Source: Candidatus Acidiferrales bacterium (lineage in GTDB: Bacteria > Acidobacteriota > Terriglobia > Acidoferrales > UBA7541). Taken from it: DNA of 18,719 nt. The notes beneath the pieces were generated by a model. The model did not search any database and was not told where the DNA came from. It saw nothing but the letters and a program-made list of their open reading frames with translations. Position numbers and translations under genes: made by a program. Every line of letters begins with the position of its first letter. Position 1 is the stretch's first letter. Location: the NCBI GenBank assembly GCA_030043155.1, contig JASHYE010000381.1, positions 1 to 18,719 of the forward strand, read 5' to 3'. Shown one piece after another: positions 7,889-17,721 of the stretch.

Positions 7889-8425
7889 ATTCCTCATCGG
7901 TTCGCTTCTCGGAATAGCAGTTGCATCGTATTTTGCAGCACCCTGCTGATCTTAGCGGCAGCGCTGCCCCCCGCTTCCCGCGCTCAGGAAGCGCCTCCTG
8001 CGCCCATCCACTGGACCGCCGCGCTTTCGTCCGCTGCCCACGCCTTGCAATCCGGCCAGAAAGTCACCGTCGCTCTCACCGGCGACATTGACGCTGGCTG
8101 GCACGTCTACGCGTTTCCTCAACCTCCTGATTCACCCATTATTGCCACGCAAGTCACTGTGCCCGAAGGCCAGCCATTGTCTCTCTCCGGAGAAATTGCT
8201 CCGCCCAAAGCCGAATCGCTCATGGATCCCACAACGGGCAAAGAGACGAGCGTCTACACCAATTCCGTCACGATTAATCTGCCCTTGCAGGTCGCCCATA
8301 AAGCCCATGCAGGCAAGCAGGACCTCGAAATGGACGTCCGCTATCAAGCCTGCAACAACCGCCTCTGCCTTCCTCCTCGCACCGATAAAGTCACACTCCC
8401 GGTCGAAATCTCCTCTCACCGCTGA
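7889..8425 (+). CDS. Exported DsbD-alpha-like (disulfide corrector) domain protein
   Basis: The frame is open from GTG 7736 but the 5' part crosses the REP-like palindrome, so I start it at ATT 7889, giving 178 residues. A signal peptide follows: IPHRFASRNSSCIVFCSTLL, then ILAAALPPASRAQ. The mature part is a single N-terminal DsbD-type immunoglobulin-like domain: IHWTAAL, VTVALTGDIDAGWHVYAFPQP and YQACNNRLCLPP, with Cys155 and Cys160 as the expected redox pair ahead of the conserved LPP turn. In DsbD this domain receives electrons from the membrane part and passes them to periplasmic partners. Here no membrane or C-terminal thioredoxin domain is attached. Lying downstream of the TlpA-like selenoprotein suggests it is a partner in the same periplasmic thiol relay (inference). 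The start codon is uncertain: GTG 7736 and GTG 7784 are alternatives, but neither gives an N-terminal signal peptide. Confidence 0.8.
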   Translation: MPHRFASRNSSCIVFCSTLLILAAALPPASRAQEAPPAPIHWTAALSSAAHALQSGQKVTVALTGDIDAGWHVYAFPQPPDSPIIATQVTVPEGQPLSLSGEIAPPKAESLMDPTTGKETSVYTNSVTINLPLQVAHKAHAGKQDLEMDVRYQACNNRLCLPPRTDKVTLPVEISSHR

Positions 8426-8573
8426 TTTTTCCTTAGGTCAGCGCTGCGAGACGATCGGCAAATACTATCAGTCCAGTAGAAGACGCGGAAAAGTCGGCAA
8501 CTTGAATTCGCCGGATTCGTCTAAGGTTAGAGTGTCCGGGCCCGCAATCAGAATCGATTTGGAGGTTACGGGG

Positions 8574-11018
8574 ATGAGCGCCTTCCGTCACGATATTCTC
8601 GCTGAGCGTTTACGAGATAGCGATCGAAGCAGCCCTCGCGTCGCAATCCGATTTGCCGTAACTCTTTGCCTCGCTCTGTTTTTGTTCCATGCACCTGCAC
8701 TTCACGCACAGGCCAACACCGGCGAATTGCGGCTGAAAGTTACCGACGCCTCTGGGCTCGGCGTGAAAGCGACAGTGCGGCTGCAGAATGAAGCCAGCCA
8801 GTACGACAACACCCTGCAAACTGACGATAGCGGGCGGCTAGACGCGAAACGACTTTCTTTCGGCACCTATCAGGTGCAAATCGAGCGACAGGGTTTCACT
8901 CCCTATTCGCAGTCGGTGCAGGTGGGTTCGGAGTTGCCGGTCGACGTCACCATCTCCCTCAAACCCGCTTCCGTCAATACGCGAGTCACTGTCAACGCCA
9001 ACAAGACCCTCCTTGATCCCGACCAAGCTGGTTCGGTGAATCAAATTGGCTCTTCGACAATTCAGAATCGTTTGTCTTCGCTTCCCGGCCGTTCCATGCA
9101 GGATTTGGTGAACTCGCAACCGGGCTGGCTGTATGAAGGCAACGCTGTTCTTCATCCACGAGGATCGGAGTATCAAACACAATTCGTAGTTGACGGAATT
9201 CCGCTCACCGACAACCGCTCGCCGAGCTTTGGGCCTGAACTGGAAGCAGACGACGTGGACTCAATATCGATCTACACGGCGGGTTTCCCGGCGGAGTACG
9301 GCCGAAAGATGGGCGGAGTCGTTGAGATCAACACCATGCAGGACACCACCGCCGGCTTTCACGGAGAAACCGTATTTTCCGGCGGCAGCTACGATACAGC
9401 CGGTGCGTTTTTCAAAGGCGAATATGTCTGGGGCCAAAATTTTTTTGATGTCAGCGCGAGCGGCGACGGGACCGCTCACTACTTGAACCCGGTGGTTACG
9501 CAGAATTACACCAATCGAGGCACGGTAGGCGATTTTTCCGCTAATTACGAACGCGATTTCACGCCAAAAGACCGTCTGACGATGAGCGTCCGTCACGAAC
9601 TTTCGCGATACGAACTCCCCAATGAAGATATTCAGGAATCAGCAGGCCAGCTTCAGACCGCGGATAATTTCGAGACCATGGGTATCATTTCCTATGAGCA
9701 CACCTTCTCGCCCCACGCGATTGCGGATTTAAGCGGAATGGTGAGAGACAACGCCAATGATTTCTATTCCAACGCCGACTCGACCCCGATTCTGATTACC
9801 CAGCACAATTGGTTCCGCGAAGGCTATTTCAAGGGAACCACAACGATCGATCACGGAAAGCAAGAGATAAAGGCCGGGGTCGAATCGGACAATATTTTTC
9901 TGAACGAAAACTTCCACTATGTGATCCCAAATGTCGACACGCAGTTGGCCTACTTTGATTCCAGCACGCCGCTCACGTTCAGCTTCATGGCGAATCGCCC
10001 GGACCTTGAGCAAGCAGTGTTTGTGCAGGACTTGATCCGCGTCGGCGACTGGACCATCAACGCGGGAGTTCGCTGGGACCATTATCAGTTGCTTTTGAAT
10101 CGCCAGGAGACACAGCCACGGCTTGCGATTTCGCGCTACTTCCCAGATGCAGGCGTCATAGTTCATTTCTCTTATGACCGTATTTTCCAGACGCCTTCCT
10201 TTGAAAACATATTGCTCTCAAGTTCTACCGCCGCAGCAGGCCTCGACACGGTCTCGCTTCAGTTGCCCGTTCAACCTTCCGAGGGCAACTATTACGAAGC
10301 AGGATTATCGGAGGCTTTCCGGAATAAAGTCAGGATCGATGGCAATGTTTTTCGCCGCGACGTAAGCAATTACGCGGACGATGACCAGATCGAAAACACC
10401 ACCATCAGCTATCCCATCGCGTTTGAGAAAGCGATCATTTACGGCGCGGAAGGCAAGCTTAGTTTAGTGAACTGGAGGAAATTCTCCGGATTCGCAAGTT
10501 ATTCCTATGAAGTTGGCAATGCCTGGTTCCCGGTAACCGGCGGACTGTTCCTCGGCGATGACGCCATCCTTCCAACGTCCGGTCATCTGCCGGATTCGCA
10601 GGATCAGCGCAACACCGTGCGCGGACGCCTCAACTATCATCTGACGCGGCGTCTGTGGCTTGCCGGCGGAATCCAATATGACACCGGCTTGCCATTCGAC
10701 TTCCAGTGCCCGGGCGCTACCGGCAGTCAAACGCCTCAGCAGGCTCTCCAGCAGTGCATCGCTGGTCAGGCGGCCATTTACGGCTGGGATGTCGTGGACC
10801 GTCTGAACTTCGATCTTGGCCGCATCCTGCCGTCCTTTCAAGTGAGCGCATCCACTGGAGTGGATTTGTATAGGTCCGAGCGGTTCAATGTGCACTTGCA
10901 GGCCGACGGAGAAAATCTCACGAATGTGGTTGAAGTCATCGATTTTGGCGGCCTCTTCTCCGGCAACGCGATCGGACCTGGCCGCAGCTTTTACCTCCGC
11001 CTCCGAACGGACTTTTAG
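8574..11018 (+). CDS. TonB-dependent outer-membrane receptor with carboxypeptidase-regulatory-like N-domain
   Basis: ATG 8574 has a GGAGG site eight bases upstream (8561-8565); the frame is open further upstream but without support. The product is 814 residues. A long n-region and hydrophobic core (IRFAVTLCLALFLFHAPAL) end in HAQA, a signal peptide. Residues about 48-130 are a carboxypeptidase-regulatory-like beta-sandwich (LRLKVTDASGLGVKATVRL, FGTYQVQIERQGF). The plug follows at about 140-265 (MQDLVNSQPG, QFVVDGIPLTDNRSP, ISIYTAGFPAEYGRKMGGV). The rest is a beta-barrel with alternating aromatic strands, ending in SFYLRLRTDF with the C-terminal Phe needed for outer-membrane assembly. It imports an unknown substrate using TonB energy. 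No SusD-like partner is adjacent, as is usual for Acidobacteriota receptors of this type. A tonB gene lies 5.3 kb away on the other strand. Confidence 0.92.
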   Translation: MSAFRHDILAERLRDSDRSSPRVAIRFAVTLCLALFLFHAPALHAQANTGELRLKVTDASGLGVKATVRLQNEASQYDNTLQTDDSGRLDAKRLSFGTYQVQIERQGFTPYSQSVQVGSELPVDVTISLKPASVNTRVTVNANKTLLDPDQAGSVNQIGSSTIQNRLSSLPGRSMQDLVNSQPGWLYEGNAVLHPRGSEYQTQFVVDGIPLTDNRSPSFGPELEADDVDSISIYTAGFPAEYGRKMGGVVEINTMQDTTAGFHGETVFSGGSYDTAGAFFKGEYVWGQNFFDVSASGDGTAHYLNPVVTQNYTNRGTVGDFSANYERDFTPKDRLTMSVRHELSRYELPNEDIQESAGQLQTADNFETMGIISYEHTFSPHAIADLSGMVRDNANDFYSNADSTPILITQHNWFREGYFKGTTTIDHGKQEIKAGVESDNIFLNENFHYVIPNVDTQLAYFDSSTPLTFSFMANRPDLEQAVFVQDLIRVGDWTINAGVRWDHYQLLLNRQETQPRLAISRYFPDAGVIVHFSYDRIFQTPSFENILLSSSTAAAGLDTVSLQLPVQPSEGNYYEAGLSEAFRNKVRIDGNVFRRDVSNYADDDQIENTTISYPIAFEKAIIYGAEGKLSLVNWRKFSGFASYSYEVGNAWFPVTGGLFLGDDAILPTSGHLPDSQDQRNTVRGRLNYHLTRRLWLAGGIQYDTGLPFDFQCPGATGSQTPQQALQQCIAGQAAIYGWDVVDRLNFDLGRILPSFQVSASTGVDLYRSERFNVHLQADGENLTNVVEVIDFGGLFSGNAIGPGRSFYLRLRTDF

Positions 11019-11041
11019 GTGCTTAGCAGCCACTTTTCCCC

Positions 11042-11070
11042 TTGACATTACGTTAACCATAAGGTACACA
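11042..11070 (+). promoter_or_regulatory. Candidate sigma-70 promoter with imperfect GTTAAC dyad in the spacer
   Basis: A consensus -35 TTGACA (11042-11047) is followed after 17 bases by TACACA (11065-11070), a weak -10. The spacer holds GTTAAC (11052-11057) flanked by TTA (11048-11050) and TAA (11060-11062), an imperfect inverted repeat such as MerR-type regulators bind between -35 and -10. Transcription would start near 11077. Confidence 0.45.
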
Positions 11071-11123
11071 TAGGAAGTGATTTAGCTGGGAATTTGCCAG
11101 GAGATAAAAAGGGAGTTACGGTT

Positions 11124-11145
11124 GCCGCGGAAACGCGGCTTTTTG
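11124..11145 (+). terminator. Rho-independent terminator with GAAA tetraloop
   Basis: GCCGCG (11124-11129) pairs perfectly with CGCGGC (11134-11139) around a GAAA loop, followed directly by TTTTTG and then another T-run. It lies about 105 bases after the TonB-dependent receptor stop and about 50 bases after the likely start site of the 11042-11070 promoter. It can therefore end the receptor transcript, or act as an attenuator or sRNA terminator for the local promoter. Confidence 0.7.
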
Positions 11146-11363
11146 CTTTTAATGGGAGCTGAAATTTCTAATCGACGCACCTCGAAATTATTAGAATTGC
11201 CCGTAAGCCACACAAAACAAAGCCACAACGTTTTTCTAATCGATAACTTTTGCGCGTTTTTTGCCTTCCGGTCGCTGCTCCGGAACGCACTTTTCGTTCC
11301 CCCCGCAAGCTCGCCACCTGCGATACCATGGTGCGCCCCAAAAAGAGCCGTTGGAGCCGCTGA
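11146..11363. other. Intergenic leader of the glycoside hydrolase, no clear element
   Basis: This is the rest of the 345-base gap between the receptor and the glycoside hydrolase. It is AT-richer than its surroundings up to about 11260 and contains TTCTAATCGA twice (near 11165 and 11234), but I see no convincing -35/-10 pair or stem-loop. GGAG at 11353-11356, seven bases before ATG 11364, is the ribosome-binding site of the hydrolase. Confidence 0.4.
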
Positions 11364-14042
<2,679 letters not shown>

Positions 14043-14089
14043 AGTGCGCAACAAAGCAGCTTTTGGGGAATCTTCCGGAGCGCCTTCGT

Positions 14090-14620
14090 TCAGAAATCGG
14101 CGACGAGGCCGAGGCCGAAAGAAACGCGGTTGATGTAATTGAAGAATGCGATAGTGAGAACGGCTTCGCGCAGCGCGTCCTGGCTCCAGCCCACGCGCAG
14201 CACTTCCTCGGCGTCGCTCTCTTCAACTTCAACGGGCTTGCGCGTCAGCTTATCGGCAAAGCGAAAAAGCGCTTTTGTTTTCTCGTCGACGGCGGCATGT
14301 GCATAGTCCGTCGCCAGCTTGCGCGCGAACTGCTTATCGAATCCAAACTGCTGGAGCAATTCCATGTGGATCGTGATGCAGTATGAGGATGCGTTGATTC
14401 CGCTGACGACGACTCCGATTTGCTCCTTCACGGCCGCCGAAAGCGCGCCGTCTCCCATGATGGCGGAATTCATTTTCAATTGTGCCGCAATCACTTCCGG
14501 CACAGCGCCGAGCGCCTTGAAATAATGAGGCACAGCGCCGAAGCCTTTTTCGATTGTCGCGTAGATTTCCTGCAACTCCGGAGTTGCTTGCGTTTCTTCG
14601 ACTTCACTCACGTATGCCAT
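14090..14620 (-). CDS. AhpD-like / carboxymuconolactone decarboxylase family protein with SxxC active site
   Basis: The start is the ATG at 14620-14618, preceded on the minus strand by AAGGGG with a good gap; a GTG two codons upstream overlaps that site. The 176-residue, all-helical protein carries the AhpD core: Glu66 (AVKEQIGVVVSG), then NASSYCITIH with Cys81 and His85. The spacings Glu-to-Cys (15) and Cys-to-His (4) equal those of AhpD (Glu118, Cys133, His137 in the mycobacterial protein). The partner cysteine of the CxxC pair is Ser78 here, so the usual disulfide cannot form. The family includes alkylhydroperoxidases and peroxidase-related enzymes. This one would be limited to one-Cys chemistry or another role. 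It is last in a minus-strand run of four genes. Confidence 0.86.
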   Translation of the reverse strand: MAYVSEVEETQATPELQEIYATIEKGFGAVPHYFKALGAVPEVIAAQLKMNSAIMGDGALSAAVKEQIGVVVSGINASSYCITIHMELLQQFGFDKQFARKLATDYAHAAVDEKTKALFRFADKLTRKPVEVEESDAEEVLRVGWSQDALREAVLTIAFFNYINRVSFGLGLVADF

Positions 14621-14708
14621 AAACACCCCTTCGGTTTTCTGCTTCTGATGTTAGTACGCAAGAAACGGTTGGACGGTTTCGGCTGCCGAGGATCAAGGCA
14701 ACGAAATT

Positions 14709-15305
14709 TTACCGTTTTGCTTCCACCAATTCGATGAGAATTCTCCCGCCACTGGGAATATTCGTCAGGAAGAAATTGACGCGAGTGCCATCTGCGCCGG
14801 GTCGCGTCGCAGGATAAACGGAAGAAACATGCAACCGCGAAGCGAGCAGCCGCGTGACGGAATCAACGTCATCGGCGAGAAATTCCACTTGCTGGATTCC
14901 CTCGCCGAATTTCGCGAGGAATTTCGCGATTGCGCCGTCTTCGCCGGGGGCGCACGTGGTCAAAACATCGAGCTGCACGCCGGGATCGAGGTTCCACTCG
15001 AACTCCTGCGCGTCCTGATCGGGGGAAACTTCGGCGAGGCGCGGCTGGCCGAGCGCGGCGCGAATCTCTGCAAAGCGCTCTGGCGTGACGGCAATGCCAA
15101 CTGTAGCGCGAAAAGAAATCAGCGGAGCGATTTGCGGATCGGCCCGCCAGGAAGCGATTGCGGTTTCGGCATCGGCGTGGCCACGGCGAAATAGCTCGCG
15201 CGCCGCTGCCTCGCGCGATTCACGTCTAGCTGAATCCAGAAGCGCGATGAGCTGCTCGTTGGTCAGCATGCTTAGCTCGAGATGGACGTTCTCCGGTGCG
15301 CTCAT
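14709..15305 (-). CDS. VOC-superfamily (glyoxalase fold) protein with a helical N-terminal extension
   Basis: The 198-residue product has about 62 N-terminal residues of charged helices (LTNEQLIALLDSARRESREA, ARELFRRGHA), HEAT-like in feel, followed by a VOC fold: ATVGIAVTPERFAEIRAALG, VQLDVLTT, FGEGIQQVEFLADDVDSVTR and GGRILIELVEA. The layout resembles methylmalonyl-CoA epimerase and glyoxalase relatives, including the C-terminal metal-ligand Glu (ILIELVE). The histidine positions of the first strand (here T68) and of the 'GIHHV' strand (here IQQV) are not His, so the canonical metal site is incomplete and catalysis by the standard mechanism is doubtful. No clear ribosome-binding site precedes ATG 15305; an internal ATG (residue 13) is an alternative. 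It sits between the exported hypothetical gene and the AhpD-like gene on one strand. Confidence 0.78.
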   Translation of the reverse strand: MSAPENVHLELSMLTNEQLIALLDSARRESREAAARELFRRGHADAETAIASWRADPQIAPLISFRATVGIAVTPERFAEIRAALGQPRLAEVSPDQDAQEFEWNLDPGVQLDVLTTCAPGEDGAIAKFLAKFGEGIQQVEFLADDVDSVTRLLASRLHVSSVYPATRPGADGTRVNFFLTNIPSGGRILIELVEAKR

Positions 15306-15368
15306 CGGCCGACAATTCTACAGGGAAGTGTACGAGTCTCAGCGGCGAATGCAAAGAGCGGGTGGAAT

Positions 15369-16241
15369 TCAGGGCAGCGGCTTGGAAGGCACGGCGTTGT
15401 AGTTAGAAAGAATGACTTGCTTCGCCTCGCCGGCATGAACTTCGACCTGCGTGTCCCATTTTTCGTGCGCGTCGCCGACCTGCCCATAAATATTGAGCGT
15501 GCTAAGCCAATATGTTCCGGGAGCGACTCCGGCGAAACCCGCGCGGCCATTCACGTCGGTCTGCGTCTGGGCGACGAAATAGCGCGATTGCGCCGCGTCG
15601 AGGGCCATGCGATGAATCCCGTTTTCGCGCTCAGCGAGTTTGTCATTCCACTGTGGGCTAGGATCGATGGGAGCGAGCTCCTCATCCATCTCCGCCTTGC
15701 TGTCGGGGTTCTGCTCGATATATTTCGTCACTCGCGCGTGATAGTCGTCCACTTCTTGCTGGTATTTCTCGGGCTTGCGAACTCTGTCGCGGTCATCATA
15801 CTTGGGCATGGGAAAACCGAAGGCTTTGCTCCCGGCATTAATCTCGAAATAGGCCTGCCAGAATTCCGGAATATAAATGATTTCGTGCGGTGTCAGATTT
15901 TTTGCGAACTCGTCGCCCGTGAGCGTGAGGGTGTGATTCTTGTGCATCCAGGCGATCAATTCCTTCGAGAGCTTCAGGGTGTCGATGAATTTATCCATCG
16001 AAGGATGCGGGACGCTCGATTCCGCATCGGCCTGAATGGCGGTGAAACTCTTGCGGAGCAGAAAAACGGGAAGTCCTCGCACGGGTTCGGCAAGCCCGGC
16101 TGAGGGAGTGAGTTGCACTTTGAAGCTGATAGAGGCAGTCTCGGCCTGCGCGAAGGAAGTTCGCGCACTGAGACCGAACAACGCCCCCGAGAGGAAGATG
16201 GCAACGCAAAGCGCAACCGGTGTGCGGAGACTCAGTCTCAT
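15369..16241 (-). CDS. Exported hypothetical protein with a carboxypeptidase-regulatory-like C-terminus
   Basis: The 290-residue product starts with a clear signal peptide (RLSLRTPVALCVAIFLSGAL, cleavage after SFA). The mature protein has SISFKVQLTPSAG, a charged helical middle (about 60-200, with IPEFWQAYFEINAG and a Lys/Glu/Asp-rich run), and a C-terminal beta-sandwich-like section (QTQTDVNGRAGFAGVAPGTYWLSTLNIYG, shown here in part) of carboxypeptidase-regulatory/prealbumin type. No catalytic motif is visible and I do not recognise a named family. The first strand also reads like part of such a sandwich, so the helical segment may be an insertion. It follows tonB with a 99-base gap on the same strand, so an envelope role linked to TonB systems is possible but unproven. 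Confidence 0.74.
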   Translation of the reverse strand: MRLSLRTPVALCVAIFLSGALFGLSARTSFAQAETASISFKVQLTPSAGLAEPVRGLPVFLLRKSFTAIQADAESSVPHPSMDKFIDTLKLSKELIAWMHKNHTLTLTGDEFAKNLTPHEIIYIPEFWQAYFEINAGSKAFGFPMPKYDDRDRVRKPEKYQQEVDDYHARVTKYIEQNPDSKAEMDEELAPIDPSPQWNDKLAERENGIHRMALDAAQSRYFVAQTQTDVNGRAGFAGVAPGTYWLSTLNIYGQVGDAHEKWDTQVEVHAGEAKQVILSNYNAVPSKPLP

Positions 16242-16340
16242 CGAGGCTATGCTAACAAAGAGAACACACTCCGCAGTGGAATGATTGCGATGCGTGTGCT
16301 GAGTTGTCCAACGGAGGAAAAGCGAAGCGTCCGGAAGAGA

Positions 16341-17531
16341 TCAGTAGAGGCGGAAATCGATGTCAATCAGCATGCGAACTGTCGCAGGCTGTCCGTTCGG
16401 GCCGGCGGCAGGCTTGAATCTCCAAATATCGCGCGCGGATTTCACCGCTTCTTCGTCGAGGCCGTAGCCCAGGCCCTTGACAACGTGGATCGAAGTTGCG
16501 CGCCCATCGACGCCGATCACAACGTCCAGCACAACTTCGCCCTGAATTTTTAACTTGAAGCCGGCATCGGAGTATTGCGGGTCAGGGCAATACAAGCACA
16601 CGGGCTGACCGTAACCGTTTTCTCCCGCCATCGGCGGTCCGCCGCCAACTCCATATTCGGAGCCGCTGCCGATGCCGCTGCCGTTGCCGCTACCCATGCC
16701 GCTGCCGGCACCATTGCCCATCGAGTCATTCACGAGAGCGCTCGTCGGGTCGCCGGTCATTGGAAGATTGGGAGTCGGCATGTGAATATTCGGAGGAACC
16801 ATCACGGAAGCCTGCGTGACAAGCTTGGCGTGCTCCGGAGGCTTCACTTCCGGCGGTGCGAGTTGCTTCATGGAAAACACAGGCAAACGCCCGCGAGTGG
16901 GCGGCGCGATATCGGGGCGTCCACCGCCGCCACCGGCGCGCTTGTTGCCCATTTTCAGCTTCGCGAGATAGGGCGAGAGGTCGATCATTTGCACAGGCTG
17001 ATTATTTGCCTGTGTCGGAGGAGACATAAACTCCGGAAGGAGCGGCAAAACAATCAGCACGATAACGACCACGTGCAGCGCCACGGAAAGCGCCTGCACT
17101 TTCGTGAATTGCTTGTTTTTTGACCAGATCTCGGGCACATCCACCGGCTCGCTGGTGGTTTGCAGCGGAGGCAGCTTCTTCGGCGCGACGGTGTCGCGAA
17201 TGTTTTCCCAGAAACTTGCGAACCAGCCTTTCGACGATACGAGCATTTCCGAATCTGTTTTGACCCGTGCGGAGGGCGGAAGCGGGCGCAGGAACTCCTT
17301 GAAATTCTCGGAAAAAGACGACCCGAAGCCGCCGGTCTCGAACGGGCTTGGCTCGCTGCCACGGGGAATTTTCACCGGCCGCTCGTTCAAAAATTCCTTT
17401 AGATTTGACCAAAACACCTTGAACCCGGATTTCCGCTGAATGGCCTGGCGGGCGGATTTCAGATCGAGGCCGGCGGCAGGCGCCTCGTTGGGTTCGGGTT
17501 TCAGTTGGGGATTGTTTTCCTTCGCATCCAT
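16341..17531 (-). CDS. tonB: TonB-family energy transducer with triplicated cytoplasmic motif
   Basis: The 396-residue product is cytoplasmic for about 145 residues, then has one membrane helix (about 146-165, ALSVALHVVVIVLIVLPLL). A Gly-rich stretch (about 197-206), a Pro-rich segment and a Gly/Ser repeat linker (GSGMGSGNGSGIGSGS) follow, and a TonB C-terminal domain ends it: DAGFKLKIQGEVVLDVVIG, GRATSIHVVKGLGYGLDEEA and IWRFKPAAGPNGQPATVRML. The cytoplasmic part has three related blocks at about 36-56, 68-86 and 102-122, each 'G-F/W-x4-F-W/S-x-N-x-K/R-E/D-...-P-x-L/K-P'. A CxxC (C312, C315) precedes the TonB domain. TonB couples the inner-membrane proton gradient to outer-membrane receptors; ExbB/ExbD are not in the window. 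Gene-symbol use is by family, not by orthology to the enteric gene. Confidence 0.88.
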   Translation of the reverse strand: MDAKENNPQLKPEPNEAPAAGLDLKSARQAIQRKSGFKVFWSNLKEFLNERPVKIPRGSEPSPFETGGFGSSFSENFKEFLRPLPPSARVKTDSEMLVSSKGWFASFWENIRDTVAPKKLPPLQTTSEPVDVPEIWSKNKQFTKVQALSVALHVVVIVLIVLPLLPEFMSPPTQANNQPVQMIDLSPYLAKLKMGNKRAGGGGGRPDIAPPTRGRLPVFSMKQLAPPEVKPPEHAKLVTQASVMVPPNIHMPTPNLPMTGDPTSALVNDSMGNGAGSGMGSGNGSGIGSGSEYGVGGGPPMAGENGYGQPVCLYCPDPQYSDAGFKLKIQGEVVLDVVIGVDGRATSIHVVKGLGYGLDEEAVKSARDIWRFKPAAGPNGQPATVRMLIDIDFRLY

Positions 17532-17653
17532 GCTTGCCTACACGTTAAGCCCGGATTTACGCCTAATGTTTAGATTCTGAACGTCACAAAAGGATGTATG
17601 GGGCGTGCGGCTGACACCCATGGTTTTATATTGTAACATACGGATTCGACCGA

Positions 17654-17675
17654 ACGCGGATCGCCGCATCCGTGT
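17654..17675 (+). promoter_or_regulatory. Leader stem-loop in the ileS-tonB divergent gap
   Basis: ACGCGGAT (17654-17661) pairs with ATCCGTGT (17668-17675) with one G-U pair and a six-base loop. It is not followed by a T-run, so it is not a terminator. It lies 46 bases before the ileS start in the 190-base divergent gap. That gap also contains a TATATT -10-like box (17627-17632) but no matching -35, and no T-box hallmarks. Confidence 0.3.
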
Positions 17676-17721
17676 ACGAAAAAGTACAGCGAAGTACAAC
17701 AAAACCCAAGAATAAGGGCCC

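Noticed and set aside
16663..16719. Gly/Ser repeat region as a DNA tandem repeat
   Set aside because: It encodes the periplasmic Gly/Ser linker of TonB; the repetition comes from protein low complexity, not from a separate repeat element.
17532..17721. T-box riboswitch upstream of ileS
   Set aside because: No T-box bulge sequence, specifier loop or terminator/antiterminator pair is visible in the 190-base gap, and T-boxes are uncommon outside Firmicutes and a few other groups.
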